The translations under genes were made by a program, and so were the position numbers. A stretch of 64,000 bases of DNA. Origin: Zygaena filipendulae (taxonomy: Eukaryota > Arthropoda > Insecta > Lepidoptera > Zygaenidae). How positions within the stretch are numbered: the stretch's first letter is position 1; every line of letters starts with the position of its first letter. The stretch is from NCBI GenBank assembly GCA_907165275.2, contig OU015660.1, positions 10,914,501 through 10,978,500 of the forward strand, read 5' to 3'. Positions 42,601 to 52,258 of this stretch are shown piece after piece. The notes beneath the pieces are model-generated. The model had not been told where the DNA came from, did no database searches, and was given only the letters and a program-made list of their open reading frames with translations.

Positions 42601-44201
42601 GTACTAGCTGTGCCCCGCGGTTTCATCCGCGGTAATTACGAAGTTCCCGCGGGAATTCCGGAGTAAAAAGTACCCTTTGTCCTTCTCTGTACCCATGACA
42701 ATGTGCATGCCAAATTTCATCCAAATCCGTTTAGCTGTAACGTATGTATTATATGTTTTTGTAGCTGTTGTTGTCCTGAATAAACGAAAATAAAAATAAA
42801 ATAAAATAAGAGCTCGAAAGCGCATTTTCATCCGACTTGCTTCAAATTTATCGTCACTGCTCAGCTTCTATGTGTCTTAGCGTTATGTTATATAGCCGAT
42901 AACCTGCCCAGGAGTATGGACTATAATCGTACCAAGTTTGATTGAAATCCGTTCAGTAGTTTTTGACCCATGCGTGCATATACACACAGACAGACAGACA
43001 AAAAATTTACTGATTGCATTTTTGGCATCAGTATCGATCACCATTCATCCTCCGATATTAATTTTGAGTATATATTCAATGTACAGAATTGATCTCTCTC
43101 CAGTTTTATTATACCTAAGTATAGAAGAAGATATAGATAGATAGATTAATCTACAAGTCGGGCTAAATGGAATTTCTTATTTTTATACTCTGTCATCGTG
43201 CCCATCAGTACTCACGCAAATGCGCCGACGATGGAGGAGCTGGCACAACCACTGCTGCCCATGTCGCAATCTATGAGGAATTGTTCCGACAGCCGCACCT
43301 CTGTTCCCTTGTATATTTTATAGTGACTTTCAATATTTGCTGTAAAACAATGAGCATACCTCTGTTTCTAGTGATTTGATGCGCATGAATTTTAGAATTT
43401 CCTCGGAAAAAATTAAATTTTGAAAATTTTTCTCTGTTTGTCTGTCTGTCTATCTGTTTGTATGTTCCGTCTAATCTCTGAAACGGCCGGACTGATTTTA
43501 ACGGGACTTTCACTGTCAGATAGCTGATGTTATAAGGAGTAATTTAGGCTACTTTTATTTTCGAAAACTTTACTTTAACTTTATTTTTAACTTTAAACGT
43601 TGGGTATTTACCAACAATACTAAAAGCCCAGCATGCATTGCAAGTTAGTTGGTTTTTAACCGGCGACACGTAGCCATCCTCTCTCCAGTCATAGTAAACA
43701 GGCCGGGGTCCGTAGTGTACCGGCGGAAGTTTGCCGTTCCCCGTAGAATAGGGATGTTGACTACTATTGAAAATCAAAATTCTAATTAGTCCGTCAGTTA
43801 GAAATTAAAAAACAATAGACACGTATTTTTTGCTTTTTTAAATATATTAAAATATACAGAGATAAAGCGCATTAAAGTTTAGGATGAGGAGGTCGTGACG
43901 TCACTAACCGCAAAACCGCCATACAAACTGTCAGAATAGTGGCGTCACGCGAAATTTCAACTCAATATATCGCCGTTATTTTTTGATTACGTAAAAAAAG
44001 AAAAAATACGTGTCCAATATTTTTTAATAATCTACAAGACGGACTAAAAAATAAAAATTAGTCAACATGCCCATTCCAAACACTGCCGTTTAAATTTAAA
44101 TCTGGTATAGTTCGATTGAAAAACCTAAAACCATCGTTCTCTTTGACGTAACATGAAAATAACATGGACAAAATAAAAACTGGTATGTTTTTGTTTAACA
44201 T
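36471..44201 (-). CDS. Papain-family (C1A) cysteine protease, cathepsin-like
   Basis: Minus-strand gene. Five exons (43612-43760, 43216-43339, 40721-40905, 37897-38013, 36471-36619) join at GT-AG sites with matching phases and give about 240 residues of mature enzyme. Catalytic Cys lies in [12 protein letters not shown] (with the oxyanion Gln), His in [10 protein letters not shown] and Asn in YWIIKNSWG. The Cys motif is CNAC instead of the usual CGSC. It hydrolyses peptide bonds; cathepsins act in lysosomes or are secreted, for example into the gut. An upstream exon (44060-44201) gives a hydrophobic signal peptide. The I29 inhibitory propeptide with its ERFNIN motif, normal in this family, was not found. 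It may be on an unseen exon, lost, or disrupted by the MITE in intron 1. Cathepsin L/F-like is the nearest description I can defend. Confidence 0.85.
36692..36912. mobile_element. TAGTCCGTC MITE, right end lost
   Basis: Begins TAGTCCGTCTTGTAGACTC and shares 'agacacgtattttttc' and 'aaaaaatacgtgtccatta' with the complete copy at 43787-44046. Lies within the last intron. Confidence 0.65.
37897..38013 (-). CDS. Cysteine protease exon (catalytic His)
   Basis: Acceptor 'cattgtgtgcag', donor 'gtaagt'. Encodes [20 protein letters not shown] and [18 protein letters not shown], which includes the active-site His. Phases agree with both neighbours. Confidence 0.9.
38486..38666. mobile_element. 181-bp MITE-like element with (CCTAA)n core
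   Basis: Inverted ends TTGGAACGTAGTTTC / TTGGAACGTAGTTCC (14 of 15). Inside, 'aacctaacctaacctaacc' (about 38553-38572) is a short run of the insect telomere-type repeat. Located in an intron of the protease gene. No clear target duplication. Confidence 0.6.
38929..39163 (-). mobile_element. Helitron copy (reverse)
   Basis: A|CTAGCAGTTTCACCCGCG ... a reiterated 'catccaaacatc' stretch ... 'attggtagga|t'. Part of the CCCCGCGG stem is deleted. Confidence 0.7.
39202..39425 (-). mobile_element. Helitron copy (reverse)
   Basis: CTATCTGTGCCCCGCGGTTT, with a duplicated 'cacagataatataataacta' junction, ... 'ctcactttcgcatttact'. Confidence 0.65.
39426..39732 (-). mobile_element. Helitron, AAGAGTAGAATCC subfamily (reverse)
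   Basis: CTAGCTGTGCCCCGCGGTTT ... 'ttcccgacatccgattt' ... 'ggattctactcttttattat' ... ATAGA|T. Sister copy at 42296-42602; a 5' fragment lies near 10340-10372. Confidence 0.7.
39842..40065 (-). mobile_element. Helitron copy (reverse)
   Basis: A|CTAGCTGTTCCCCGCGATTT ... expanded (ACAG)n ... 'attagtaggga|t'. Confidence 0.75.
40146..40307 (-). mobile_element. Helitron copy (reverse, short)
   Basis: CTAGCTGTTCCCCGAGGTTT ... 'attagttagga|t'; lacks the 'ttcccgcgggaattcc' palindrome. Confidence 0.7.
40375..40680 (-). mobile_element. Candidate tRNA-derived SINE (reverse)
   Basis: On the minus strand, 'ggttatgcctagccgtttga' resembles a pol III box A region. About 35 bases on, GGTCGATTCCC matches box B (40625-40635). 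A long unique body follows. No intact tRNA cloverleaf is seen, so I call it a SINE and not a tRNA gene. Confidence 0.4.
40721..40905 (-). CDS. Cysteine protease exon (middle of the domain)
   Basis: Acceptor 'tttgttaacag', donor 'gtaagt'. Encodes [20 protein letters not shown], then RQSECRVD... and [11 protein letters not shown]. The YP.YEG and GPLS landmarks are typical of the family. Confidence 0.9.
41256..41452 (-). mobile_element. Helitron copy (reverse)
   Basis: A|CTAGCTGATTCCTACGGCTT ... 'ctttcgcatttctcatgaag'. Contains a second short 'ttccatgggaattccgagat' unit. Confidence 0.65.
41662..42104 (-). mobile_element. Helitron copy split by a MITE (reverse)
   Basis: 'taactgctccccgcgggttc' ... 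'atatcgggataaa' then, after the MITE, 'accctagtccctatgtcact' ... 'attagtatgga|t'. Removing the MITE and one copy of ATGT restores the Helitron consensus. Confidence 0.75.
41729..41963. mobile_element. 235-bp MITE with 4-bp target duplication (ATGT)
   Basis: Inverted ends GGACGCAGATAAGCAATA / GGACATAGATAAGCAATA, flanked by ATGT at 41725-41728 and 41964-41967. A second copy of the same length lies inverted at 63561-63795. No coding capacity. Four-base duplications occur in superfamilies such as Chapaev and Sola1, but I cannot decide between them. Confidence 0.85.
42200..42290 (-). mobile_element. Helitron fragment (reverse)
   Basis: 'ggtatgcccgcgggaattcc' to 'acctgacaacgtgtat', cut off by the next copy. 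Confidence 0.55.
42296..42602 (-). mobile_element. Helitron, AAGAGTAGAATCC subfamily (reverse)
   Basis: A|CTAGCTGTGCCCCGCGGTTT ... 'gcggattctactcttttatt'. It is followed one base later by another copy's CTAG. Confidence 0.7.
42604..42740 (-). mobile_element. Helitron copy (reverse, 5' end lost)
   Basis: CTAGCTGTGCCCCGCGGTTT ... 'tttcatccaaatccgtttag'. It stops at 'tatgtttttgtagctgttgt', the start of a LINE-type tail also seen near 62440. Confidence 0.65.
43216..43339 (-). CDS. Cysteine protease exon (SEQ..DC motif)
   Basis: Acceptor 'ttgttttacag', donor 'gtgagt'. Encodes [20 protein letters not shown] and [27 protein letters not shown] is diagnostic of papain-family enzymes. Phases agree on both sides. 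Confidence 0.9.
43612..43760 (-). CDS. Cysteine protease exon (catalytic Cys)
   Basis: Donor gtaaat. The acceptor is either 'caatagtag' (start 43760) or 'ttttcaatag' (start 43763). Encodes ...[20 protein letters not shown] then [13 protein letters not shown]. The DWR...V.PVKNQ..C..CWAFS pattern marks the start of the mature enzyme. Confidence 0.85.
43787..44046. mobile_element. TAGTCCGTC MITE, complete (260 bp)
   Basis: TAGTCCGTCAGTTAGA at the left and TAGTCCGTCTTGTAGA (reversed) at the right, with 'acacgtattttttgcttttt' mirrored near the other end. It occupies nearly all of the short intron between the signal-peptide exon and the catalytic-Cys exon. Confidence 0.75.
44060..44201 (-). CDS. 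Probable first exon of the cysteine protease (signal peptide)
   Basis: ATG at 44199-44201 begins [20 protein letters not shown], a short basic start plus hydrophobic core typical of a secretory signal. The frame runs to a stop at 44058. I could not fix the donor site or match its phase to the next exon, so the connection is inference. Confidence 0.4.
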
Positions 44202-44267
44202 TTTTGCAAAAAAAAAAAAAAATTGTCGTATTTCATTGCGAGTGCTCAAAGTTATATACAACGCACT

Positions 44268-44448
44268 TTAGGTATAAACGCATTGCATACATTTATTTAT
44301 TTTAATTACATTTTTGTGTAATCGTTCGCGAGTCACGCGTTCCACAACATTCATCACTGGAGGATGCTTCGGATTGTTTTCAACAGGTGGTACAAGTTTT
44401 AAATATTTTAAAATGCTTGGGTTACCACTCGCTATCATGTATTTCAGT
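44268..44448 (-). CDS. Possible terminal exon of an upstream gene
   Basis: After acceptor 'cattttgtacag', an open frame reads LKYMIASGNPSILKYLKL, then PPVENNPKHPPVMNVVERVT and HKNVIKINKCMQCVYT-stop. Composition looks coding and the acceptor is good, but no partner exon or family was recognised. 'RERLHKNVIKIN' faintly recalls the ERFNIN propeptide motif, but the spacing does not fit. Confidence 0.25.
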
Positions 44449-44559
44449 CTGTACAAAATGTTACATTAGATATCGTGTTTTTTTTTCAATGGGTTCATGA
44501 AATAAAAAAAATCAGAGCGGTTTTTAGCGTGGACTCAATTTTTTTTAAATTAGATATCA

Positions 44560-44755
44560 CTAGCTGTTCCGCGCGGTTTCCACCTCGTCAATTTCGGAGT
44601 TCCCGCAAGAATTCTGGGACAAAGTACCCTATGTCATATTATGTCCTTCTCTGTACCCTTGACAAAGTGTCTGCAAAATTTCATGATGATCGGTTTGGCC
44701 GTTAGAGCGTGAAAGCTTAACCAACAAACACACATATTCACATTCGCATTTATGT
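44560..44755 (-). mobile_element. Helitron copy (reverse)
   Basis: A|CTAGCTGTTCCGCGCGGTTT ... 'acattcgcatttatgtta'. Confidence 0.7.
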
Positions 44756-45459
44756 TAAAGGGTTCCGTATAATTCGGTACCATGCTAAAGTATCGAGTCG
44801 CTTTCCACCAAAAAAACTCCTCGGTGTTTTAAAATTGAACAAGATTCTTTTTACACATCTAATTCATATAAATTCAAAAATCTAACCCACGACACAGGAT
44901 TTTCCTAGTGTGGACACCAACGGATATACCTATCTTGTTATTTTCTTTTTGGTAATAAACATTTTTATTTTATTTTTCATTTCCAACTATAGTGTGGGGA
45001 TCGGGGATGGAGGTTGACTCCACAAGCGTTCAACCTCTACAATACTCATTCAATTTAATGTCAATTGCCTAAAACAACATTTTCAGTTCCATAAATTCTG
45101 TCTATTTTCCTGTACGCAGCGTTCATGAGTGACATCACATGACATGGGATCGGATCGAAGCCTCCAACATATCAAAGGTAATGTGGCACTTAATACAGTT
45201 ATTCGTGAAGGCAGTACCTAAAATGCAAACTATTATAAATGTCGGATAGGTAGTGCGGATATCCCACGAGTCTTACTGGAGACCCGGCGACGCTACGGTA
45301 AGTTTTAATTGATCAATTTAACTTCAAAGTCTTGCTATTTGGCCCGAGATTAGGGTTGTCAATGGAAAATAATAATACTGCAGACTGACTAACAAAAGTG
45401 ATGAAATAATGATTCACAGAAAGTCTCTAAAAACCATTTGGTATTGGAGAATTTTTTTA
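44756..45459. other. Non-coding stretch
   Basis: No exon, RNA gene or defined repeat recognised. Confidence 0.4.
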
Positions 45460-45712
45460 CAAATGCGAATGTAAGTTTGTTTTTTGTTACGCTTTCACGC
45501 CTTAACTACTCAACCGATCATCATGAAATTTTGTAAATAAATAAATAATTAATATAAAACTATTAAATGCCAAAAAACTGTTGACGTACAAAGAAAAAAC
45601 TTAAAATTCCTATTAATTAACTGGGCGAGACCAGAAAAAAAGGGCGCAGAGTATTTTTATCCCGGAATTTCCGGATGAAGAAATATTTGTGGGTGAAACC
45701 GCGGGAAACAGG
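45460..45712 (+). mobile_element. Helitron copy (decayed)
   Basis: 'aaatgcgaatgtaagtttgt' ... 'atcatgaaattttgtaaata' ... 'aaaccgcgggaaacaggta'; the terminal CTAG is lost. Confidence 0.6.
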
Positions 45713-45963
45713 TATTAGTATAGGCACAGATAATATAATACGTTATACAGTATAGGTTCTATAAAATACCAAAGAATGTGAGATATATTTAACGGTAGGT
45801 AAACTTTACTGAAGAGGAACGGAACCCCTCATAGTGCGTTGTCTGAGACGCACTTGACCGATTTTTACAACCATAAAGTTTATTTTCTGCAAGCCATAGA
45901 TAAAACAATAATGTAACATCGTATTAAACGAATTCTTATATGGATAGCTGAGATGTTATAAGT

Positions 45964-46225
45964 CACTTGCTGTCCCGCGCGGTTTCACCCGCGATAATTT
46001 CGAAGTTCCCGCGTAATTGTTCCATACAAACTTTCCGACCCCTTTTCATCCCCTTAGGGGTTGAATTTTCAAAAACACTTTCTTATCGGATGCCTACGTT
46101 ATACCAAGAACACACCCTCCAAGTTTCAGGTCTCTACGATCAGCGGTTTAGGCTATGCGTTGATCCATCAGTCATTCAGGACAAAGCATTTTATATGTAT
46201 AAATTGAAAAGTATCGTTTGATCTT
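45964..46225 (-). mobile_element. Helitron, CCCCTTAGGGG subfamily (reverse)
   Basis: 'cttgctgtcccgcgcggttt' then the same body as 32356-32605, including 'ctctacgatcagcggtttag'. Confidence 0.65.
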
Positions 46226-46459
46226 AGCTGCACCGGCTTTAGATAATAGAAATATAATCATTGGTCAACAATGTATTTACTGTATGATATTTGGTAAAAT
46301 TTTATGGAAAAATATTTGTGGTATTATTGTCATCTTGACCGATTGACAACCCTAAGTTATGTCAGTTAAACTGTTCTTCGAAGTAGCTCCACGAAGGTAT
46401 CCAACAGATTATTGTTACCTTGGAACTTCGCATGTCGTAGTGGACATCTGTTTATAAAA

Positions 46460-46640
46460 ATTATATAATTAATTATTTTTGGAATTCCCACGGAAATTCC
46501 GGAATATGAATACCCTATTTTGTTCTCTGCACCCCTGACAACGTGTATGCAGAATTCCATAATGATCGGTTAAGCCGTTAAAGGCGTCAAAGCGTAAGAA
46601 ACTGACAAACTCACATTCGCGTTCATAATAATGATTAAAA
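46460..46640 (-). mobile_element. Helitron copy (reverse, 3' hairpin lost)
   Basis: 'tggaattcccacggaaattc' ... 'gaccctgacaacgtg'-type core ... 'cattcgcgttcataataatg'. Confidence 0.6.
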
Positions 46641-46963
46641 ACTTACGATAATAGACCGTTTAGGGAAAACAACGTTGTTATATTTGCCTCTCTCTTCCCC
46701 TTCCTATAACCCTACCTTTCTTTTCCTCTACTCGTATCAGAGTCATGTCGTCCGCCGTCGGTTCAAAAGTAAAATAAACACTAAAAATCCGAGTTATTTC
46801 AGCGTTAAAACTTAAAAGCCCAGTGAGGTTTGTCGAATAGTCCAGTATATTTTTGGACGACAGCGGGTCAGTTCAGTATTAAGCAAAGCTGTTTATCGCG
46901 AAAGCCAGGCCAGGGACGTTAGTGGTGCGTGACATTGCCTCTACAGTCTACAGTCTACACACA

Positions 46964-47280
46964 TCCTTACTAATATTATAAATGCGAAAGTGAGTTTGTT
47001 TGTTTGTTACGCTATCACGACTGAACGGCTCAACCGATCACCACGAAATTTTGGAATACTTTGTCAGGGGTACGGAGAAGGACATAGGCTACTTTTTATT
47101 CCGGAATTCCCACGGGAATTTAGAAATAGACGCGGAAGAAAATACATTAAATTTTGCATACTACCTAACACGTTGTCAAGCGTAGGTACAGAAAAAAATA
47201 TAGCGTAGTAAGTACTTTTATCTCGGAATACCCGCGGGATCTCCGAAACTAACGCGGGCGAAACCGCGGGGAACAGCTAG
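46964..47280 (+). mobile_element. Helitron copy, full length with two body units
   Basis: A|TCCTTACTAATATTATAAAT ... GGGAACAGCTAG|T. The hairpin region 'cgcgggcgaaaccgcg' lies about 11 nt from the CTAG. Two open frames within it are repeat artefacts. Confidence 0.8.
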
Positions 47281-48007
47281 TTCTCTGTAAATGTTTTTGA
47301 GTTTAACAAGAAAAAGGATGATTCATAATATAGTTTAGTTTGACTATATGTATTATAATTTATTTTTATTTCGTTTACTGGTCTACGGGCAATCAATACA
47401 GTGAAACATCTAATATCTAAAAGTACAAAAATTTCTAATAGTATACAACTAGAGGGAAATATTGCATGCAAATTTGTAGAATTTTTTTAAATAAAAAAGA
47501 ATAATTGTTAGGTAGGTAAGTACTTTTTGTTAGTTCAGAAAATTGTTTGAAGGGACGTATCACGCAAGGGTTACAAAATAAAGTAGAAAGAGAAAAACCA
47601 TAGGTCCGTATCTATCACAAAGAGTACTAAACTGCAAAAAAATATATCTCTCGTATGATGATATTATAATAATTATAATGCCTGAGCAATATGAAAAATA
47701 CCCCAATTTATTACATGGTCTATAAGATATTATATACTTACACGAAAATTAATAGGAATGCAAACCAGGTGAGGGAATTGTAAAGAGTACTTACCTACAA
47801 GTGGGGACCATGGCAACCTCAACGGTCAATGTTTTAGCTGTAGGTACCCTTCAAATGTCTTGATACTAGCAAAGTCAATTTCCCAGAATTAGTAAAATCA
47901 AATAATATAAATAAATAATAATGAAGACAAACATTTTTTTAAGGTACGCCACAAAATATACAGTATTTAATTTAATGCTGTTTGCCAACTACCAACTATA
48001 TTTAAAA
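47281..48007. other. Non-coding stretch
   Basis: AT-rich; nothing recognised. Confidence 0.4.
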
Positions 48008-48315
48008 GAATGCTATTTGTAAAAAGTACACAGAACTCCACGTTTTATTCACACAGACGTACATGCATGTACGCATGCACATAGATGACAGACGAACGTA
48101 TTTACACATAACAGCAGGGCAAATATTAAGTAAACCGCTGATCTTAGAGACCTGAAACTTGGAGAGTGTGTTCTTTGTATGACGTAGGCATCCGATGAGA
48201 AAGGATTTTTGAAAATTCAACCCCTAAGGGGACGAAAAGGAGTTGCAAAGTTTGAATGGAACAATTCCGCGGGAACTTTGAAATTATCGCGGGTGAAACC
48301 GCGCGGGACAGCTAG
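48008..48315 (+). mobile_element. Helitron, CCCCTTAGGGG subfamily
   Basis: Reverse of the body at 32356 ('acccctaaggggacgaaaag'), ending GCGGGACAGCTAG|T. The 5' end is uncertain. Confidence 0.65.
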
Positions 48316-48716
48316 TATCTACAAATTATAATATGAGCTTCAATTAGTTGTTATTTTATATTGGATTGATAAACGAGAAAAAATCTTAATTCAACGACCT
48401 TTCACTTACATAAGCATGATGGAGTATATTAAATTTCCGCTCACCGCGCTTGAGCTGTCCCTTTTAATGGCGTTAATATGTTGTAACTCCAACTTTGGCA
48501 ACACTAAGTTAAGTCGCCATTTCGTGCCTAGCACCTCCCGGAGGTCAATAGAGAAATGAGGACGTCAATATATCCTATTATTGAACTACCCGTCAACAGA
48601 TTAGGATGGAGAGAATAACTAGGTACCTATTTGATACATCATTTTATCTTATATACATGCCGATTCTCGCGGTTTCACTCACATTCACATATTGTCATCA
48701 TAGCAAAAGTCCATAA
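48316..48716. other. Non-coding stretch
   Basis: Nothing recognised apart from a short 'cgattctcgcggtttcactc' Helitron-like scrap near 48660. Confidence 0.4.
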
Positions 48717-48871
48717 TCCTACTAATATTATAATTTTGAAAAGTGTGGATGTTTGGATGTTTGTTACTGAATCACGCAAAAACGACTGAACGGATTTGGA
48801 TGAAATTTGAGAGAAGGACATAGGGTAATTTTTATGAAATTACGCCGGGTGAATCCGCGCGGGACAGCTAG
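48717..48871 (+). mobile_element. Helitron copy, internally deleted
   Basis: A|TCCTACTAATATTATAATTT ... CGGGACAGCTAG|T in only 155 bp; most of the palindromic body is missing. Confidence 0.75.
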
Positions 48872-49479
48872 TAATTCATAAAGACAATTTAGTAGAGTGT
48901 TCGAAAAGAGAGTTGGCGTAAAATTCGATATTTGGTACCTACAATCTACATTTATTCAAAAATCCCTGTCAACTCTATTAAGAAATTGCACTTTCCCAAA
49001 TGGATTTGATTTAGAGTTCTCTCCGTGCACTCTACCGCCATCTACTGCCATTACCATCAATAACAGCGATAGATTTACAACCATGTAACGTGTCCAAATG
49101 TAACGAGCGCTAACAGCTAACCCAGCTAAAACTTTGATATTTTACGTTTAGTTTTTGGCTATAGAATAAATTTTAAAAAAATATTTTTTTGAAGATCGGA
49201 CGTAGAAAAAATTATTTACTTATATTGAGACTGCCCAGCAAGTTGCAAGAAGACGGACTGACGTAATACACACAAGGTTATCTATTCAATAATCCTTCCT
49301 TTGGTATTGCCGCTGGCGCGCCGACAGATCTTAAGGTTTTTGTTTAAGGTTTTCTCTGTTATACCAACTAGAGTTTTGATTTTTTAATTTTTTTTAGTTT
49401 TTTGTTACATGTTACATGTGAGCATGAACTATTGAGGATTTGATTAATATGCCCCTCGTTCAACCTTACACCCGGTATA
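48872..49479. other. Non-coding stretch
   Basis: No exon or defined repeat recognised. Confidence 0.4.
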
Positions 49480-51405
49480 AATGATATCTACAACTTGTTA
49501 ATGAATTAACTGAAAACTAGAAAGTAGTTTGCTCATAAGCAACTAGCGAATCGATCGTACTATGTTTTAATATAGGTTATATTTTTTCACTTTTATTAGC
49601 CCATGTCTAAATTATTTATAAAATAATTATAATACAATATTTGGCGCGTACGCCGCGCGCCACCCGCAGCACAAAAATTCGAACCGACAGGTGCGGGCAT
49701 AGCGCTTGAAATTTCGTAGATAGGTCACCTCCAAACGACTTATTCGTCAACTCGCACGTGTCAAACTCGTGTGTGTGCGCGAGTAAGCACCTTCCGTTTT
49801 TACCTACTTTTTCTGTCGTTAACTCGCTCAACCGTGAAAATGTGTAGAGTCAGCTAGTCAGTTAAGAGTCATTTTTGAAAATTAATACACATAAGGTATT
49901 AAGGCAGGTACCCACTTTAAATGTATAAAAATTTTATACGACTTGACTTTAAAATAAAACATAATACTTATCGTTTTCGAGATAGATATTTTATGTATAA
50001 TACAAATCAACATAACAATAATATTATTTACCCAATAATCAACAAAATTACAATGACTCAAGATTTTGGTTTATCCATCGATCTCTTAAAGTAAATTAGA
50101 AAAACTAATAAATAAACTTTTTATAGAAAACCAAACTAAAAAGTAGAAAATAAATTTTAATAAATTTGAATTAAGAATAGTTATAAAAAATTTAATAAAT
50201 ATAAATTAACAATATTGTAAATAAAAAAAAAATATTTAAAAAAAAATTATTCAGAATAGTGTAAACATTATACACTATTCTGAATTCAAATTTATTCAAA
50301 TTTATTTTCTCCTTTTTAGTTTGGTTTTCTATAAAAAGCGTGTTTTTAGTTTTTTTAAACTAAAAACATGCTAGTTTGGTTTTTAGTTTGGTTTATTTTT
50401 TATTTTTTTTAAACTATCGTGCCTAGTTTTCCTTATTGGTCTTGATGCAGACACTCTGGGTCTCAGGAAAACAAAAAAAAATCGCTAATCCTGATTATCC
50501 TAGTATGTATAACGGGTCAAACTGTTTAAAATATTTAATTTTCATCAGTCCATAATAAGTTTGTCAAATTTAAAGTTAACCCGACGTTTTGAAGGAGGTC
50601 AAAATTATGTTCAAAGCTAATAAAAAGCGTGTAAAAAGTAGATACATAGTCCCATACAAAAGTTCACTTAAAAACTGTCCACAGTCGTGTTTACGTAGTT
50701 ATAGCTGTGGTTATGGTTGGTATGATCATAAATTAATGAAAATTTAACCTTATGTACTCGACTTAAAGTTATATTTACAAATCAATCTACAAAAAGCAAT
50801 AAAATTTTATGACCGAGTTTCGACATTTTAGGACAAGGTATTTAAAAGTGCACCCAAATGTTCAAGTGGGCGCTTATTTCAGTAGGACATTTTTTAACGC
50901 TGATTGTGTTTCTACTTTTTATAATTATGAGATCGATGGGTTTATCACATGATTTTGTGGAATGTGGAAGATGTTAAACTGTCTAATCTCTATAATATAA
51001 TCTGAACAAATAACTACACATAACAATAATATCACAATATGTGATTGCAGCATTTCGCTTATTATCATCTAAATTATTACCGAACCTACTTATCCGAATC
51101 AGCCAGCGGCCAGCGTGGACAATATATTTATAGTTTTTAGTTTCAAGCTTTATCTGACTGTACTTTATATGTACAAGCGAGTTGACGACAAAAAAAGTAG
51201 GTAAAAACGGACGGTGCCAACTCGCGCGCACTCACGAGTTTGATATGTGCGAGTTGACGAATGACTCCTCCAAACTAATGTTGAATAGCTTTTAAAGTAT
51301 TAATTTTTTGACATAAAATATAATTGAATCATATTATTATTTATTTTTTTAAGTAGGGTGTATCAGGTTTTCAGTTAATTCATTAACACGTTGTATATAT
51401 TTATT
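49480..51405. repeat. 1.9-kb foldback region
   Basis: Nested inverted repeats: a perfect 21-bp arm near the edges (49497-49517 vs 51367-51387), a second pair at about 49728-49835 vs 51170-51275 (each with TTCGTCAACTCGCAC or its reverse), and a central pair around 50117-50340 with a 15-bp perfect stem 'attcagaatagtgta'. The arms are not concentric, so insertions on the right half are likely. No protein recognised. Possibly a long-TIR DNA element. Confidence 0.6.
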
Positions 51406-51837
51406 AACCTACTACATAATCTTTCATCCCACATACGTTCCCTTCTCACACTAATCCTGATCTTACGTTTCATAGTCACGTTACAAGTTATATGTATTTT
51501 GTTAGTATTCAACGGTAGGTACAACAAGACAAATTTGATGTGAAGTTAAATTGAGACGCCAGACTCGTGTCGTGAGTCAAGCGAGATCTTAGTGGAAAAC
51601 ATTAAACGGGATTGACGCAAAACCTTTTTCAACATTTACTGGGAAATCTAAATCCAAGAACGAAAGTCGGAGTCACGATTTTATTACGAGGCCAGGATGA
51701 GGCTTAGATTACAATGATAAAAAAAAGTCTATTATTATAACTTGTTTTTACCTTAAAAGCCTCCGGAGTTTATTCTTACATAATTCTCGTAAACAAACAG
51801 AGAAGTGGTTTGTCTTAGAAACTCTAAGTCAGAAGTT
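51406..51837. other. Non-coding stretch
   Basis: Nothing recognised. Confidence 0.4.
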
Positions 51838-51986
51838 CAGCAGGGAAATTTTGAACTTTTGTTGCTCTCATTTCAGTTTCAATCAGAGAAATAGCGATTT
51901 TTTGATTAATTAATCATGTGTAGGCAACTTCAACTTTTGAAGAATGTTTCTTTTGGTTGATATCTAGATATTGTAGGTGTCAAAAC
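51838..51986. mobile_element. Partial copy of the 2675-2908 MITE
   Basis: Shares 'catttcagtttcaatcag', 'aacttcaacttttgaag' and 'ttgtaggtgtcaaaacg' with 2697-2827 in the same orientation. The right end is missing. Confidence 0.6.
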
Positions 51987-52179
51987 GCCTATATTGTTCA
52001 GAATTCCCGCAGGAACTCCGAACTTCCAAAAAAGAATTAGATAAATTAGTCCAGCCGTGATGTCGTGACCAAGGGAAATAGGGATTCATTTTTGTATATG
52101 TAGATAGGTATTTGAATATATTTATTTTCTAATATTTAATTATTTTTAATAATCATAATAATACTCATAGGTAATATCC

Positions 52180-52240
52180 GCCTTTTGTACGTAAATGTGC
52201 AATAAAGATCTTAAAAAAAATAAATAAATAAATAAAGTAT
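52180..52240 (+). mobile_element. LINE 3' tail
   Basis: 'ccgccttttgtacgtaaatg' followed by 'tgcaataaag' and an A/T-rich tail. Same family as the insertion at 25829-25953. Confidence 0.5.
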
Positions 52241-52258
52241 CACTAGTAGAAATATGCA

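Noticed and set aside
43544..43777. Taking the whole 77-codon minus-strand frame as one protein
   Set aside because: The part after ACWAFSIVG ([10 protein letters not shown]...) is read-through into the intron. The donor gtaaat and the next exon's phase place the boundary at 43612.
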